Part shown: in pieces, positions 17,878-27,003 of the stretch
Position numbering within the stretch: position 1 is the stretch's first letter
Layout of the letters: the number at the start of each line of letters is the position of its first letter
NCBI RefSeq assembly: GCF_036885605.1
Contig: NZ_CP142523.1
Location: 4,464,001-4,528,000 of the forward strand
Reading direction: 5' to 3'
Length of the DNA: 64,000 nucleotides
DNA from: Janthinobacterium sp. TB1-E2
GTDB lineage: Bacteria; Pseudomonadota; Gammaproteobacteria; Burkholderiales; Burkholderiaceae_D
Notes under the pieces: model-generated
Told to the model about the DNA's origin: nothing
The model's input: only the letters and a program-made list of their open reading frames with translations
Database searches by the model: none
Position numbers and translations under genes: made by a program

Positions 17878-17903
17878 AATGAGAATAGTAATGATTATCA
17901 TTT
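17878..17903. promoter_or_regulatory. Fur box upstream of fur
   Basis: Contains TGAGAATAGTAATGATTATC followed by ATTT, a strong match to the overlapping GATAAT hexamers of the Fur consensus, 50 bases before the fur start. This indicates autoregulation. Confidence 0.75.
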
Positions 17904-17954
17904 GCGATATAATGAATGACCTCGCTAGGCGACTACAAAAAAGGAATGGGAGAC

Positions 17955-18395
17955 ATGGATATATTGAGGGAACTGCGTGAATCGGGCTTGAAAGTGACCA
18001 TCCCCCGCTTGCGGATTCTGCAGCTGTTTCAAGAAGGCACGATCAAGCACCTGAGTGCGGACGATGTCTACAAACTCTTGCTGGCCGAAAAAATCGACGT
18101 GGGCCTGGCCACCATCTACCGCGTGCTGATGCAGTTTGCCGAAGCGGGCATTCTGTTTCGCCGCCACTTCGAATCGGGCCACGCCGTCTTCGAACTGAAC
18201 GAAGGCCAGCACCACGACCACCTGGTCTGCACCGGTTGCGGCAAGGTCGATGAATTCGTCGATGAAGGCATCGAGCTGCGCCAGAACGAAATCGCCGCCG
18301 AACGGGGCTTCGTGCTGCATGAGCATGCGCTGTCGCTGTACGGCACCTGCGCCGAATGTACGGCGAAGAAAGTCCCGCCGCGCAAGCCCTCCTGA
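17955..18395 (+). CDS. fur: Ferric uptake regulator Fur
   Basis: A 146-residue Fur-family repressor. The winged helix is LKVTIPRLRILQLFQ...VGLATIYRVLMQFAEAGI. Metal-binding residues are visible in HHDHLVCTGCGKVDEF and the C-terminal CAEC pair, and also in HFESGHAVFELNEGQHHDH. Starts at 17946 (MGDMDI) and 17916 are possible; MDILRELRES is chosen on family length. Fur with Fe2+ represses iron-uptake genes; candidate targets in this window carry boxes at 12618 and 35355. Confidence 0.88.
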   Translation: MDILRELRESGLKVTIPRLRILQLFQEGTIKHLSADDVYKLLLAEKIDVGLATIYRVLMQFAEAGILFRRHFESGHAVFELNEGQHHDHLVCTGCGKVDEFVDEGIELRQNEIAAERGFVLHEHALSLYGTCAECTAKKVPPRKPS

Positions 18396-18476
18396 GGCTG
18401 CGCGCAAGCTAGCGCCTGGCAAGCCAGCTGCGCTACACTGCGTACGCCGCAGCTCGATAAAAGGACAAGGACAAGC

Positions 18477-18842
18477 ATGTACATCGGAGAAATCGCCCGC
18501 CTGGCGGGCACCTCGCCCAAGGCCTTGCGCCACTATGAAGCGCTGGGCTTGCTGGGGGACGTGCGCCGCTCGGGCGTCTATCGCGTCTACACGCAGCAAG
18601 ACCTGGCGCAAGTCAAATTGATACGCCAGGCGCAGGTCCTGGGCTTCCGCCTGGCCGAACTGCTGCCCGTCCTGGCCGGCGACGACACGGACTGGGCCGC
18701 CCTGTCGCAGCACATCGCCGCCAAGCGCGCGCAGGTGCGGCAGGATATCGCCCGCCTGCGCCAGCTCGACGCGCAATTGGCCGACATCGACACGGAAATC
18801 GGCGACTGCCTGGCGCGCCAGCGTCTGCAAAAGGCCGCTTGA
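18477..18842 (+). CDS. MerR-family transcriptional regulator
   Basis: A 121-residue regulator. The MerR helix-turn-helix (MYIGEIARLAGTSPKALRHY, EALGLLGDVRRSGVYRVY) is followed by a coiled dimerisation helix (residues about 75-110). There is no metal-binding Cys cluster of the CueR/ZntR kind; the only Cys is near the end. Its own stop codon overlaps a stretched promoter of the type MerR proteins act on, which would drive the following oxidoreductase. Confidence 0.85.
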   Translation: MYIGEIARLAGTSPKALRHYEALGLLGDVRRSGVYRVYTQQDLAQVKLIRQAQVLGFRLAELLPVLAGDDTDWAALSQHIAAKRAQVRQDIARLRQLDAQLADIDTEIGDCLARQRLQKAA

Positions 18843-18870
18843 CTCTGCCACTAGGGGCAGGCTTTAGCAT
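18839..18870 (+). promoter_or_regulatory. MerR-type promoter with 20-base spacer
   Basis: TTGACT (18839-18844) and TAGCAT (18865-18870) are separated by 20 bases, longer than the usual 17 and typical of MerR-activated promoters. Between them lies the dyad CTGCC-N6-GGCAG. The -35 element overlaps the stop of the regulator gene. Confidence 0.6.
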
Positions 18871-18901
18871 GCAAGCTCTTCTTTAACGGACAGCTTGCAT
18901 C

Positions 18902-19492
18902 ATGACCAAGACGACACCCAAGCGCATTTTGATACTCCTCGGCCACCCGTCCAGCGACAGCTTTTGCGCCGCCCTGGCCGATGCCTACGCCGCCACGGCC
19001 CGCAGCGAAGGCCACACCGTGCGCGAGCTGCGCCTGGGCCAGCTCGACTTCGATCCCATCCTGCACGAAGGCTACCGCCAGGTGCAGCCGCTGGAAGCGG
19101 ACTTGCTGGCCGTGCAGGAAGCCATCAGCTGGGCCGAACACCTGGTGTTCGCCTACCCGATCTGGTGGGGCGGCGCGCCGGCCCTGCTGAAGGGCTTCAT
19201 CGACCGCGTCTTCCTGCCCGGCTACGCCTTCAAATATCGCCCAGGCAAGGCTTTCCCGGCGCAGCTGCTGTTGGGCCGCACGGCCCAGCTGCTGGTGACG
19301 ATGGATACGCCGCCCTGGTATTTCCGCTGGGTCTACCACATGCCCGGCATCCACCAGCTGCGCAAGACGACGCTGGAATTTTGCGGCATCAAGCCCGTCA
19401 GGGTGGCCAGCTTCGGTCCCATTTTGAACGCCACCGAGCCGCAGCGCGCGCGCTGGCTGGAACAGGCGAAGGCGCTGGCCCGGCGCCTGTAA
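18902..19492 (+). CDS. NAD(P)H:quinone oxidoreductase-like flavoprotein
   Basis: A 196-residue flavodoxin-fold protein of the NQO1/MdaB/KefF family: ILILLGHPSSDSFCAALADAY at the N-terminus (FMN/FAD phosphate loop), then HLVFAYPIWWGGAPALLKGFIDRVFLPGYAF, the conserved flavin-binding and active-site loop. Such enzymes reduce quinones or nitro compounds by two electrons with NAD(P)H. It lies directly behind a stretched MerR-type promoter and is the likely target of the adjacent MerR regulator, possibly in electrophile or quinone stress. Confidence 0.87.
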   Translation: MTKTTPKRILILLGHPSSDSFCAALADAYAATARSEGHTVRELRLGQLDFDPILHEGYRQVQPLEADLLAVQEAISWAEHLVFAYPIWWGGAPALLKGFIDRVFLPGYAFKYRPGKAFPAQLLLGRTAQLLVTMDTPPWYFRWVYHMPGIHQLRKTTLEFCGIKPVRVASFGPILNATEPQRARWLEQAKALARRL

Positions 19493-19643
19493 GTTGCTTG
19501 CCATGCAGCCATCTTGCATACGGTTTTGACAAGCTGGTAATCAAGCCGTCACATTCAAAGGCTACCATGATGATATTGCCTGTTTGTCAGTCGCCTTGCT
19601 CTCGCGACAACAAGGGTCCGACCGTCATCTAAAGGTAGCCGCT

Positions 19644-20873
19644 GTGGAGTTTAACGCTTCTCGATTGCATCTTCCCCGTTATCGCACGTCCGTGGCGTCC
19701 GACCTGTGCATCGCCACGGAATCCGTGCAGGCCGACGCCAGCAATTTCGCCGTGCTGGAACTGTTCACGGAACGGCGCGACATGATGAGCCTGCCCGTCA
19801 CGGAACAGCACAAGCCCATCGGCTTGATCAGCCGCAACATCTTCATGTCGCAGATGTCCAAGCCCTTCTATCACGAGGTGTACGGCAAGAAGAGCTGCAT
19901 CGCCTTCATGGACAAGGAACCGCTGATCGTCGACGGCGCCATGAGCATCGAAGACCTCACCTTCCGCGCCGTCGAAGCGGGCGAGAAGGCGCTGGCCGAC
20001 GGCTTCATCATCACCGAAGATGGCGCGCTGGCCGGCGTGGGCTTCGGCTTGCAGCTGATGAACGTGGTCGCTACCATGCAGGCGGAAAAGAACCGGCAGA
20101 TCATGCACAGCATCGATTACGCCAGCGTGATCCAGCGCGCCCTGCTGCGCACCTCCGATGCGGAACTGCGCGCCACCCTGCCCGACGCGCACCTGGAATG
20201 GCAGCCGCGCGACGTCGTCGGCGGCGACTTCTACTTTTTCGAACGCCACACGGGCGGCTGGTTCGCCGCCATCGCCGACTGCACGGGCCACGGCGTGCCA
20301 GGCGCCTTCATGACCCTGATCGCCTCGTCGGCCCTGAGCCAGGCCCTGCGCGAACTGGGGCCGCACGATCCGGCCGCCCTGATCGGCGCCGTCAGCCGCG
20401 CCATCAAGACCTTGCTGGGCCAGGATGGCGCCAGCACCGGCCACCACGCCGGCTCGAATGACGGCATGGATTGTGCCTTTTTGTGCTACGACACGGCCAG
20501 CGCCAGCCTGCGTTTCGCGGGGGCGAAACTGGCGCTGCACGTGGTCGCGCCGGGCGAGGACAGCGTGCGCGCCATCGACGGCGCGCGCATGGGCGTGGGC
20601 TATGTCGACACGCCGGCCGGCTACTGCTGGCACAACGAGACGCTGGCCATACCCGCCGGCAGCCTGCTGTTCCTCACCACCGACGGCTTGCTCGACCAGA
20701 TCGGCGGCGCGCGCGACATCGCCTACGGCAAGCGCCGCATGCGCGAGCAGCTGCTGGCGCGACGCCACGCTCCCGCCGGCGACGTGGCGGCGGCCCTGCT
20801 GCAGGACAGCGCCGCGTGGCAGGGAGCGCAGCCGCGCCGCGACGACCTGACTTTTTTCTGTTTCCGCCTGTAG
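19644..20873 (+). CDS. SiaA-like PP2C/SpoIIE-type phosphatase
   Basis: 410 residues from a GTG start with AAAGG eight bases upstream. The N-terminal about 150 residues (PVTEQHKPIGLISRNIFM, KEPLIVDGAMSIEDL, GFIITEDGALAGVG) look like a CBS-domain pair. A linker helix leads to the SpoIIE/PP2C domain (DVVGGDFYFFERHTGGWFAAIADCTGHGVPGAFM, LTTDGLLDQIGG, RRDDLTFFCF) with its metal-binding Asp residues. In Pseudomonas aeruginosa SiaA dephosphorylates SiaC; that enzyme is membrane-bound, whereas this one has no membrane segment. First gene of a four-gene sia-type operon. Confidence 0.8.
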   Translation: MEFNASRLHLPRYRTSVASDLCIATESVQADASNFAVLELFTERRDMMSLPVTEQHKPIGLISRNIFMSQMSKPFYHEVYGKKSCIAFMDKEPLIVDGAMSIEDLTFRAVEAGEKALADGFIITEDGALAGVGFGLQLMNVVATMQAEKNRQIMHSIDYASVIQRALLRTSDAELRATLPDAHLEWQPRDVVGGDFYFFERHTGGWFAAIADCTGHGVPGAFMTLIASSALSQALRELGPHDPAALIGAVSRAIKTLLGQDGASTGHHAGSNDGMDCAFLCYDTASASLRFAGAKLALHVVAPGEDSVRAIDGARMGVGYVDTPAGYCWHNETLAIPAGSLLFLTTDGLLDQIGGARDIAYGKRRMREQLLARRHAPAGDVAAALLQDSAAWQGAQPRRDDLTFFCFRL

Positions 20874-20938
20874 TTTTGGCGCCATCGAGCCACCTTATCA
20901 ACAAGAAACCGGGACACCGGCTAGCCAGGAGCACGGAC

Positions 20939-21496
20939 GTGCTGTACGAAGAATTCAACGAGTTTTGGGATGTGGCACGCAAGCGCAACATCATCTTTTT
21001 TTACGTGGGCTATTTCTCGCAGCACGTGGTGAACGCCATTTCCGAAACCATCAAGGCACGCCTCGACACGGCCGGCGCGGCCGGGCCCACGCGGCGGCGC
21101 ATCTTTTCCTCGTTCATCGAGATGTCGCAAAACATCATGCATTATTCCGCCGACAGCCTGACGCCCGATGCGCAGCTGGACCAGCAGATGCGGCGCGGCT
21201 CGTTTTGCATCGGCACGCGCGGCGACAGCTTTTTTCTGCTGTGCGCCAACCCCGTCTCGACGGACAACGTGGCGCAGATCCGCGCCCGCCTGGAGCCGCT
21301 GCACACCATGACGATGGAAGAAATCCGCCTGGCCTACAAAAAGGCCTTGCGCGAGGAAGCGCCGGCCGACAGCAAGGGCGCGGGCCTGGGGTTTCTCACC
21401 ATGGCGCGCGACGCCAGCGAGCCGCTGGAATTCGAATTCGTCCAGGATCCCCAGGAGCCGGGCCACACCATCTTCTGCATCAAAGCCATCATTTGA
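20939..21496 (+). CDS. siaB: SiaB-family protein kinase
   Basis: 185 residues from GTG 20939, chosen because AGGAG lies seven bases upstream. SiaB-type features: N-terminal YEEFNEFW, FSSFIEMSQNIMHYSAD, GSFCIGTRGDSFFLLCANPV and GAGLGFLTMARDASEPLEFEF, the last forming the ATP-lid-like G box of this GHKL-like family. SiaB phosphorylates SiaC on Ser/Thr. It is the second gene of the cluster, 65 bases after the phosphatase. Confidence 0.85.
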   Translation: MLYEEFNEFWDVARKRNIIFFYVGYFSQHVVNAISETIKARLDTAGAAGPTRRRIFSSFIEMSQNIMHYSADSLTPDAQLDQQMRRGSFCIGTRGDSFFLLCANPVSTDNVAQIRARLEPLHTMTMEEIRLAYKKALREEAPADSKGAGLGFLTMARDASEPLEFEFVQDPQEPGHTIFCIKAII

Positions 21497-21518
21497 AAGA
21501 GCCGACTCAGGAAAGCAT

Positions 21519-21917
21519 ATGCAATTACCGTCACCACTGTTCATCGCCGCGACCCCGAGTTCGCCCGAAATCGACTTCCGTTTCGAGCAGCACACCCTGT
21601 CGATCAAGGGCGAGTCGTATCCGGAAAACGCGGCCGCCTTCTATGGCCCGCTGATCGCCGCCGTGCGCGCCTACCTGGAAGGCTGCCGCGATGCTGCCAT
21701 CACCGTCAACGTCTCGCTGGCCTACTTCAACAGCTCGAGCACGAAGATGCTGTTTACCCTGTTCGACACCCTGAACCAGGCGGCCGTCGATGGCAACCAG
21801 GTACGCCTGAACTGGTACCACGACGAGGACGACGACACCATCCTGGAATTCGGCCAGGAGCTGCAGCAGGACTTCACGGCGCTGGACTTCCACGACCATC
21901 CCGTGCAGGGCAGCTAG
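21519..21917 (+). CDS. siaC: SiaC-family (DUF1987) regulatory phosphoprotein
   Basis: A 132-residue DUF1987 protein (SPEIDFRFEQHTLSIKGESYPENAAAFYGPL, then LAYFNSSSTKMLFTLFDTLN). The Ser/Thr run at residues 72-75 is the probable phosphorylation site by analogy with SiaC of Pseudomonas. Unphosphorylated SiaC binds and activates the diguanylate cyclase encoded next, so the kinase/phosphatase pair sets c-di-GMP output. The stop is three bases before the cyclase start. Confidence 0.88.
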   Translation: MQLPSPLFIAATPSSPEIDFRFEQHTLSIKGESYPENAAAFYGPLIAAVRAYLEGCRDAAITVNVSLAYFNSSSTKMLFTLFDTLNQAAVDGNQVRLNWYHDEDDDTILEFGQELQQDFTALDFHDHPVQGS

Positions 21918-21920
21918 GGC

Positions 21921-22661
21921 ATGCGCGCCGCCCTCTCCGAGTCCGGCCTGGAGCCCGACCTGTTCACCGTGGAAGCGGCGGCGCTGGCTGCCGCGCGCCG
22001 CATGCACGCCGACGCCAATGCCTCGGGCGCGGAACAGCGGCGCGTGCTCGGTGAACTGATCGTCCACTACGAGCGGCTGATGCGCGAGACGCGGCGCCTG
22101 ATCGGCCGCAGCGACCGCGCCGAGCGCGACATGCATCTGCTGAACCGTCAATTGCAAACCCTGGCCGGCCAGCTAGAATACCGTGCCACGCACGACCCGC
22201 TGACGGGCGCCCTGAACCGCGGCGCCGTCATCGACCACGCGTCGCGCTGCCTGGCGCAGGGCGACATGGCGCTGATCGTGCTCGATATCGACCTGTTCAA
22301 GCAGGTCAACGACGACTTCGGCCACCCGGCCGGCGACGGCGTGATCCAGGCCGTGGTCGACTGCCTGAAGGGGCTATTGGGACAGGAAACGGCCATCGGC
22401 CGGGTTGGCGGCGAAGAGTTTTCCGTCGTCTGGCCCACCTCTTCGCGCGACGACGCGGCGCAAGTGGCGCAGCGCATCTGCGAGACGGTCGGCCGCCAGC
22501 GCCATGCGGCGCCCATCACGCGCGCCATCACCGTCAGCGTGGGCCTGAGCTGGAACCGTGCCGGCACGCCGTTCGAGACGGCCTACAGCCATGCGGATCA
22601 GGCCCTGTACCAGGCCAAGCGCGAAGGACGCAACTGCGTGCGCCAATGGCTGGAGAGCTGA
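21921..22661 (+). CDS. siaD: SiaD-like GGDEF diguanylate cyclase
   Basis: A 246-residue cytoplasmic cyclase. An N-terminal coiled helix region (residues 1-85, where SiaC would bind) precedes a GGDEF domain with HDPLTGALNRGA, LDIDLFKQVNDDFGHPAGD and the active motif GGEEF at 163-167. No RxxD inhibitory site is present at the usual place before it. It makes c-di-GMP from two GTP under control of SiaC. Last gene of the sia cluster; its stop is 1 base from the convergent periplasmic-protein gene. Confidence 0.87.
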   Translation: MRAALSESGLEPDLFTVEAAALAAARRMHADANASGAEQRRVLGELIVHYERLMRETRRLIGRSDRAERDMHLLNRQLQTLAGQLEYRATHDPLTGALNRGAVIDHASRCLAQGDMALIVLDIDLFKQVNDDFGHPAGDGVIQAVVDCLKGLLGQETAIGRVGGEEFSVVWPTSSRDDAAQVAQRICETVGRQRHAAPITRAITVSVGLSWNRAGTPFETAYSHADQALYQAKREGRNCVRQWLES

Positions 22662-22662
22662 A

Positions 22663-23376
22663 TCAGTGCAGCTGTTCGCGCGCCATGCTGCCGTCGCGGC
22701 GCATGGCGGCCGCCGCGCGCTGCATGGCCGCTACCTGCGCCTCGGGCAATTGCTTGTTGCAGGCGAGGTAAGTCTGCACGCGGTTGAAGGTCAGCAGCGG
22801 CACCACCTTGCCCTCCCACTCCTTGCCGACGAAAGGCTTGCTGCCCACCGCCATGCCGACGGCCCACAGGTCGATACGCCCCAGCAGCAGCTTTTGCGGA
22901 TTGAGCCACTCTTGCGTCACGGGCGCCACGTTCATGCCGCGCTGGCGCAGGTAATCGTCGCGCGCGTCGCCGAGCACCGTGCCGATCACCAGGCCGCGCG
23001 CATCGGCCAGCGTGCGCAAGGTGAGGTGCCGCTCGGCCAGTCCATACAGTATCCATTCCGCTTCGTTGAGGGGACCGATCCAGCGAAATTGCGCTTCGCG
23101 TTCCTGCGTGCGGCTGGTGGAAAAGATGCAGGTGTCGGCTTCGCGCAGCGCCTGCGCATACGCGCGCTTCCACGGCAGCAATTCGATGCTGTAGGCGATA
23201 CCGGCGCGCGCCATGATGCCGCGCACCTTGAGCGTTTCACGTCCCACGACGACATTGCCTTCCATCATGCTCGATGGCGGCAAATGCTCGCCGACGATGC
23301 GCAGGCCGGCCGCCGCGGCCAGCGCCGGCATCAGCAGCGCTGCTGCCAGCAGCCGTGCCATGCTTGCTTGTTTCAT
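22663..23376 (-). CDS. Periplasmic solute-binding protein (SBP_bac_3-like)
   Basis: A 237-residue protein with signal peptide (residues 1-22, AALAAAAGLRI). The fold resembles the amino-acid-type extracellular binding proteins (GLRIVGEHLPPSSM, LPWKRAYAQALREADTCIFSTSRTQERE, RGLVIGTVLGDARDDYL), a form common beside two-component or c-di-GMP genes and without an ABC transporter nearby. The ligand is unknown. It ends convergently, one base from the diguanylate cyclase. Confidence 0.75.
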   Translation of the reverse strand: MKQASMARLLAAALLMPALAAAAGLRIVGEHLPPSSMMEGNVVVGRETLKVRGIMARAGIAYSIELLPWKRAYAQALREADTCIFSTSRTQEREAQFRWIGPLNEAEWILYGLAERHLTLRTLADARGLVIGTVLGDARDDYLRQRGMNVAPVTQEWLNPQKLLLGRIDLWAVGMAVGSKPFVGKEWEGKVVPLLTFNRVQTYLACNKQLPEAQVAAMQRAAAAMRRDGSMAREQLH

Positions 23377-23533
23377 GCTTGCTTTCTTCTGCTACAGGGG
23401 ATTCAAGCCGATGTTACCATCGGCCCGCAGCGGCATCGCCGCATATGGGCAATTCAATCAACTATTTTCGGCAGCGTGGCAACAAGCCAACGCCAGCAGA
23501 ACGCCATGCGGGAGGGGATGGAAGGAAAGTAAC

Positions 23534-23629
23534 TGGCGGAAAACAGTAGGAGTCGAACCTACGGGAGAACGTCTGACGCCCTCCACCGGGTTTGAAGCCC
23601 GGCCACATCACCGGATGAGTGTGCTTTCC
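23534..23629 (-). tRNA. selC: tRNA-Sec (anticodon UCA)
   Basis: 96 bases including an encoded CCA. The features of selenocysteine tRNA are readable: 8-base acceptor stem (GGAAAGCA with TGTTTTCC, G-U tolerated), anticodon loop CTTCAAA with TCA (complement of 23593-23595), a very long variable arm (GGAGGGCGT/ACGTTCTCC) and T-arm GTAGG-TTCGACT-CCTAC. It begins 12 bases after selB on the same strand, so it is probably co-transcribed. Confidence 0.96.
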
Positions 23630-23641
23630 GCGGTGCCTGAG

Positions 23642-25597
23642 CTAGCTGTTGGGCGAGGCTGCCGTATAGGACCACAGCGCTTGCGGGCGCAATAGATGCC
23701 CATTGCCAACACGGCGAGTATAACCGACGCGGTCAAAGAATTCCAAGACCTGGATCGCCCGCTTGCGGCCCAGGCCGCTGGCGTCGCGGAAGGTGGCCGC
23801 GCCGACGGCGCCCGCACCGGGCGACAGGCTCTCGTCGGTCTCCGCTTTTTCGGTCAGGGTGCGTACCAGTTGCGCCAGCTCGGCCAACGCCGCCTGGTGA
23901 TAAAACAGGTCGTGCACGACCTGGCTGATCTGGCCTGCCTTGGCAAGTTTGCGCAACAGCCTGCGCGTCTCGTCCTCGGCCAGGCCGAAGCTGCGCGCCA
24001 GGTCGCGCGTCCATGGCGGATCGGCCCGCCCCTGCTCCAGCGCGGCCAGCAAGGGTTCGGCCACCGATTGCTCCTGCGGCGTCAATTCCACGCTGTGCGT
24101 CGGCAAGTGCAGGCTGGCGCCGCGCGCCAGGATCTCGCCGCGCGCCAGCAAGCCTTCGACCAGATGGCTCCACAAGGCGTCTTCCATCTCCGCGTCGACG
24201 ATGCGTTTCAGCCGCCACAGTTCCGGCCCCGCCTCGTCGGGTGCGCGCGCGTGGAAATTTTCCAGTGCGGCCAGCACCCGCTCCTGCAGCGCCAGCAACG
24301 CCGGCGGCGCCACCAGCAAAGCGTCGCCGCCGCGCAGGGCGATGCGCCGCGTGTCGGGCGGCAGCGCGATGGCCGCCGCCGGCAGCAGGGACAGGCGCAC
24401 GAGCAGCGACTCGCGCAGCCCCAGCGGGCTTTGCGCCAGCAGGGCCGCATAGTCGCCGTGCGCGATGAAGGCGGCCAGGGCATCGAGCCATGCCAGCCTG
24501 GCCGGGCTGCGGCGCTTGCGCGCGGGGCCGAACGGGTCGAGCACCATGCCGCCGCCCACCGTCTGCGTGGCTTGCGCGTTGCGCACGACGAAGCGGTCGC
24601 CCGGCACGCCGTGCATGGGCGACTCGAACACCAGCTGTACTCTGCCCGTCTGCCCCGGCGAGAGCGTCTCGCCATCGAGCATCACGGCGCGCGCCAGCTG
24701 GTGCGCCGCGCCCAGGTGCACGTGCAGCGGCGACCAGGCTTTCAGCTGCACGCCGGCGTCGGGCAAGAGCGTCAGTTCCACGTCGAGGCGCTCGGAGCAC
24801 TGCGCCAGCTCGGGCGCGACGATCCAGTTGCCCCGCTCAATGCGCTCGCGGTCAATGCCGGCCAGGTTCAGCGCCAGGCGCTGGCCCGCCATGCCCGTCT
24901 CGGCCGCGCGGTTCTGCGCATGGATGCTGCGCACCCGGGCCTGCGCGCCACCGGGCGCCAGCTGCAGCATGTCGCCCACCTGGGCGCGGCCCGCCAGCGC
25001 CGTGCCGGTAACGATCGTGCCCTGGCCCGACAAGGTGAACACGCGGTCCACGCCCAGGCGGAACAAACGCCGCTCGTCGCGTTGCGGCAAGCCGCGCGCC
25101 ACCTGCGTCAGGTGCGCCAGCAAGGCGGCCACGCCGGCATCGTCGTCGCGATGGGCGGCAGTGGGAAAGATCGGGCTGCCCGCCAGCGGCGTGCCCGCCA
25201 GCAGCGCTTCGATGTCAAGCTCCACCTGCGCCACGCGGGCGCTGTCGGCGCGGTCGATTTTGGTCAGCGCCACGGCGCCGCGCGTCACACCGAGCAGCTG
25301 CAAGATGGCCAGGTGCTCGTGCGTCTGCGGCATGACGCCATCGTCGGCCGCCACCACGAGCAGGGCGAAGTCGATGCCCGTCACGCCGGAAGCCATGGTG
25401 CGGATGAATTTTTCGTGGCCCGGCACGTCGATCACGCCCAGCACCGTGCCGTCCGCCAGCGGCAGGTAGGCGTAGCCGAGTTCAATCGAAATGCCGCGCG
25501 CCTGCTCTTCCTTCAGGCGGTCCGTGTGCACGCCCGTCAGCGCGCGCGTGAGGGTGGTCTTGCCATGGTCGATATGGCCTGCGGTGCCGACGATCAT
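23642..25597 (-). CDS. selB: Selenocysteine-specific elongation factor SelB
   Basis: A 651-residue translation factor. The G domain starts at residue 1 ([12 protein letters not shown] at 4-15, [16 protein letters not shown]); EF-Tu-like domains 2 and 3 follow, and the C-terminal about 250 residues are winged helices that bind the SECIS hairpin. It brings Sec-tRNA to UGA. The ATG overlaps the selA stop (ATGA), which fixes the start; the longer open frame upstream lies within selA. Confidence 0.96.
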   Translation of the reverse strand: MIVGTAGHIDHGKTTLTRALTGVHTDRLKEEQARGISIELGYAYLPLADGTVLGVIDVPGHEKFIRTMASGVTGIDFALLVVAADDGVMPQTHEHLAILQLLGVTRGAVALTKIDRADSARVAQVELDIEALLAGTPLAGSPIFPTAAHRDDDAGVAALLAHLTQVARGLPQRDERRLFRLGVDRVFTLSGQGTIVTGTALAGRAQVGDMLQLAPGGAQARVRSIHAQNRAAETGMAGQRLALNLAGIDRERIERGNWIVAPELAQCSERLDVELTLLPDAGVQLKAWSPLHVHLGAAHQLARAVMLDGETLSPGQTGRVQLVFESPMHGVPGDRFVVRNAQATQTVGGGMVLDPFGPARKRRSPARLAWLDALAAFIAHGDYAALLAQSPLGLRESLLVRLSLLPAAAIALPPDTRRIALRGGDALLVAPPALLALQERVLAALENFHARAPDEAGPELWRLKRIVDAEMEDALWSHLVEGLLARGEILARGASLHLPTHSVELTPQEQSVAEPLLAALEQGRADPPWTRDLARSFGLAEDETRRLLRKLAKAGQISQVVHDLFYHQAALAELAQLVRTLTEKAETDESLSPGAGAVGAATFRDASGLGRKRAIQVLEFFDRVGYTRRVGNGHLLRPQALWSYTAASPNS

Positions 25598-27003
25598 GCG
25601 GACAACTCGGCGAGTTGCGCGATGAAGGCCGTCTCGTGCGCCGCTTCCAGGCAGCGCAGGTCCAGCCACAGAGTGTCCTGGCCGATGCGCCCGATCACGG
25701 GGCACGGCAAGGCGCGCAAACGCAGTTCCAGCACACCCAGGGGATTGCTCAGGCGCGAGCCGGGCGCGCTGCGGACGCACAAGCCAAAACTGGGCAGCTG
25801 GTCGACGGGCAAGGCGCCGCTGCCGATCTGGCTTTTCATGGCTTCGGCGGTGACCACATAGTCGGCACCGAGTACGCTTTGCAGCAGCGGCAGCACGGTT
25901 TCCGCCTGCGTGCGCATGGCGGCGGCGGGACGCGTCAGCAAACGCAAGGTGGTCAGCCGTTCGGCCAGCAAGTCCGGCGCGCGGTACAGCTGCAGCACGG
26001 GGGCCAGCGCGGCCAGGGTCAGCTTGCCGACGCGCAGTGCACGTTTCAATGGGTTGCGCTTGATCTTCGCGATCAAGTCTGCCCGCCCGACGATGACGCC
26101 GCACTGCGGGCCACCCAGCAATTTGTCGCCGCTGAAGGTCACCAGGTCGGCGCCCGCTGCTATCGTTTCGCGCACCGTCGTTTCATGCGGCAAGCCATAT
26201 TGCGCCAGGTCGACCAGGGTGCCGCTGCCCAGGTCCACGGCCGTCGGCACGCCATGTTTTACGGCCAGCGGCACGAGTTCGTCGAGCTCCACGCTTTTCG
26301 TGAAACCGGTAATCGCGTAATTGCTGCAATGGACCTTCATCAGCAAGGCCGTGTTCTCGTTCACGCCATGCGCGTAATCGGCCAGGTGCGTGCGATTGGT
26401 GCTGCCCACTTCGCGCAGCACGGCGCCCGCGCGCGTCATGACGTCGGGGATGCGGAAGGCGCCGCCGATTTCCACCAGCTCGCCGCGCGAGACGACGACC
26501 TCCTTGTTCTGCGCCAGGGTATTGAGCATCAGCAGCACGGCGGCCGCGTTGTTGTTGACGATGGTGGCCGCTTCGGCGCCCGTCAGTTCGCGCAGCAATT
26601 CCTCGACCAGGTCGTCGCGGTCGCCGCGCTTGCCCGTCTCCAGGTCGAATTCCAGGTTCATCGGCCACTGCAACGCTTCCACCACGGCTTGCACGGCCGT
26701 ATCGGGCAGCAGTGCGCGGCCCAGGTTCGTGTGCAGCACGGTGCCCGTCAGGTTGAAGACGGCGCGCAGCTGCGGGCGCGCTTGCGCTAGCAGCCGCTCA
26801 TCCATTTGCGCGGCGATGGCGGCAATCGATGCGCCCTCTTCGCACACTGCGCCCGCCAGCATGGCCGTGCGCAGTTCGGCCAGCACGGCGCGCGCGCAGG
26901 CCAGGGTCTGCACGCGGCCATAGCGCGCGATCAGGTCCAGGCAAGCCGCGTCGCCCAGGATGCGGTCGACCGACGGCAGGCGCACGGTTTGCCCCGTCGT
27001 CAT
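25594..27003 (-). CDS. selA: L-seryl-tRNA(Sec) selenium transferase SelA
   Basis: A 469-residue PLP enzyme that converts Ser-tRNA(Sec) to Sec-tRNA(Sec) with selenophosphate. Conserved parts: [41 protein letters not shown] and the PLP lysine in [13 protein letters not shown] (Lys294). Start and stop each overlap the neighbouring gene by 4 bases (ATGA), so fdhE-selA-selB form one operon. Confidence 0.96.
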   Translation of the reverse strand: MTTGQTVRLPSVDRILGDAACLDLIARYGRVQTLACARAVLAELRTAMLAGAVCEEGASIAAIAAQMDERLLAQARPQLRAVFNLTGTVLHTNLGRALLPDTAVQAVVEALQWPMNLEFDLETGKRGDRDDLVEELLRELTGAEAATIVNNNAAAVLLMLNTLAQNKEVVVSRGELVEIGGAFRIPDVMTRAGAVLREVGSTNRTHLADYAHGVNENTALLMKVHCSNYAITGFTKSVELDELVPLAVKHGVPTAVDLGSGTLVDLAQYGLPHETTVRETIAAGADLVTFSGDKLLGGPQCGVIVGRADLIAKIKRNPLKRALRVGKLTLAALAPVLQLYRAPDLLAERLTTLRLLTRPAAAMRTQAETVLPLLQSVLGADYVVTAEAMKSQIGSGALPVDQLPSFGLCVRSAPGSRLSNPLGVLELRLRALPCPVIGRIGQDTLWLDLRCLEAAHETAFIAQLAELSA

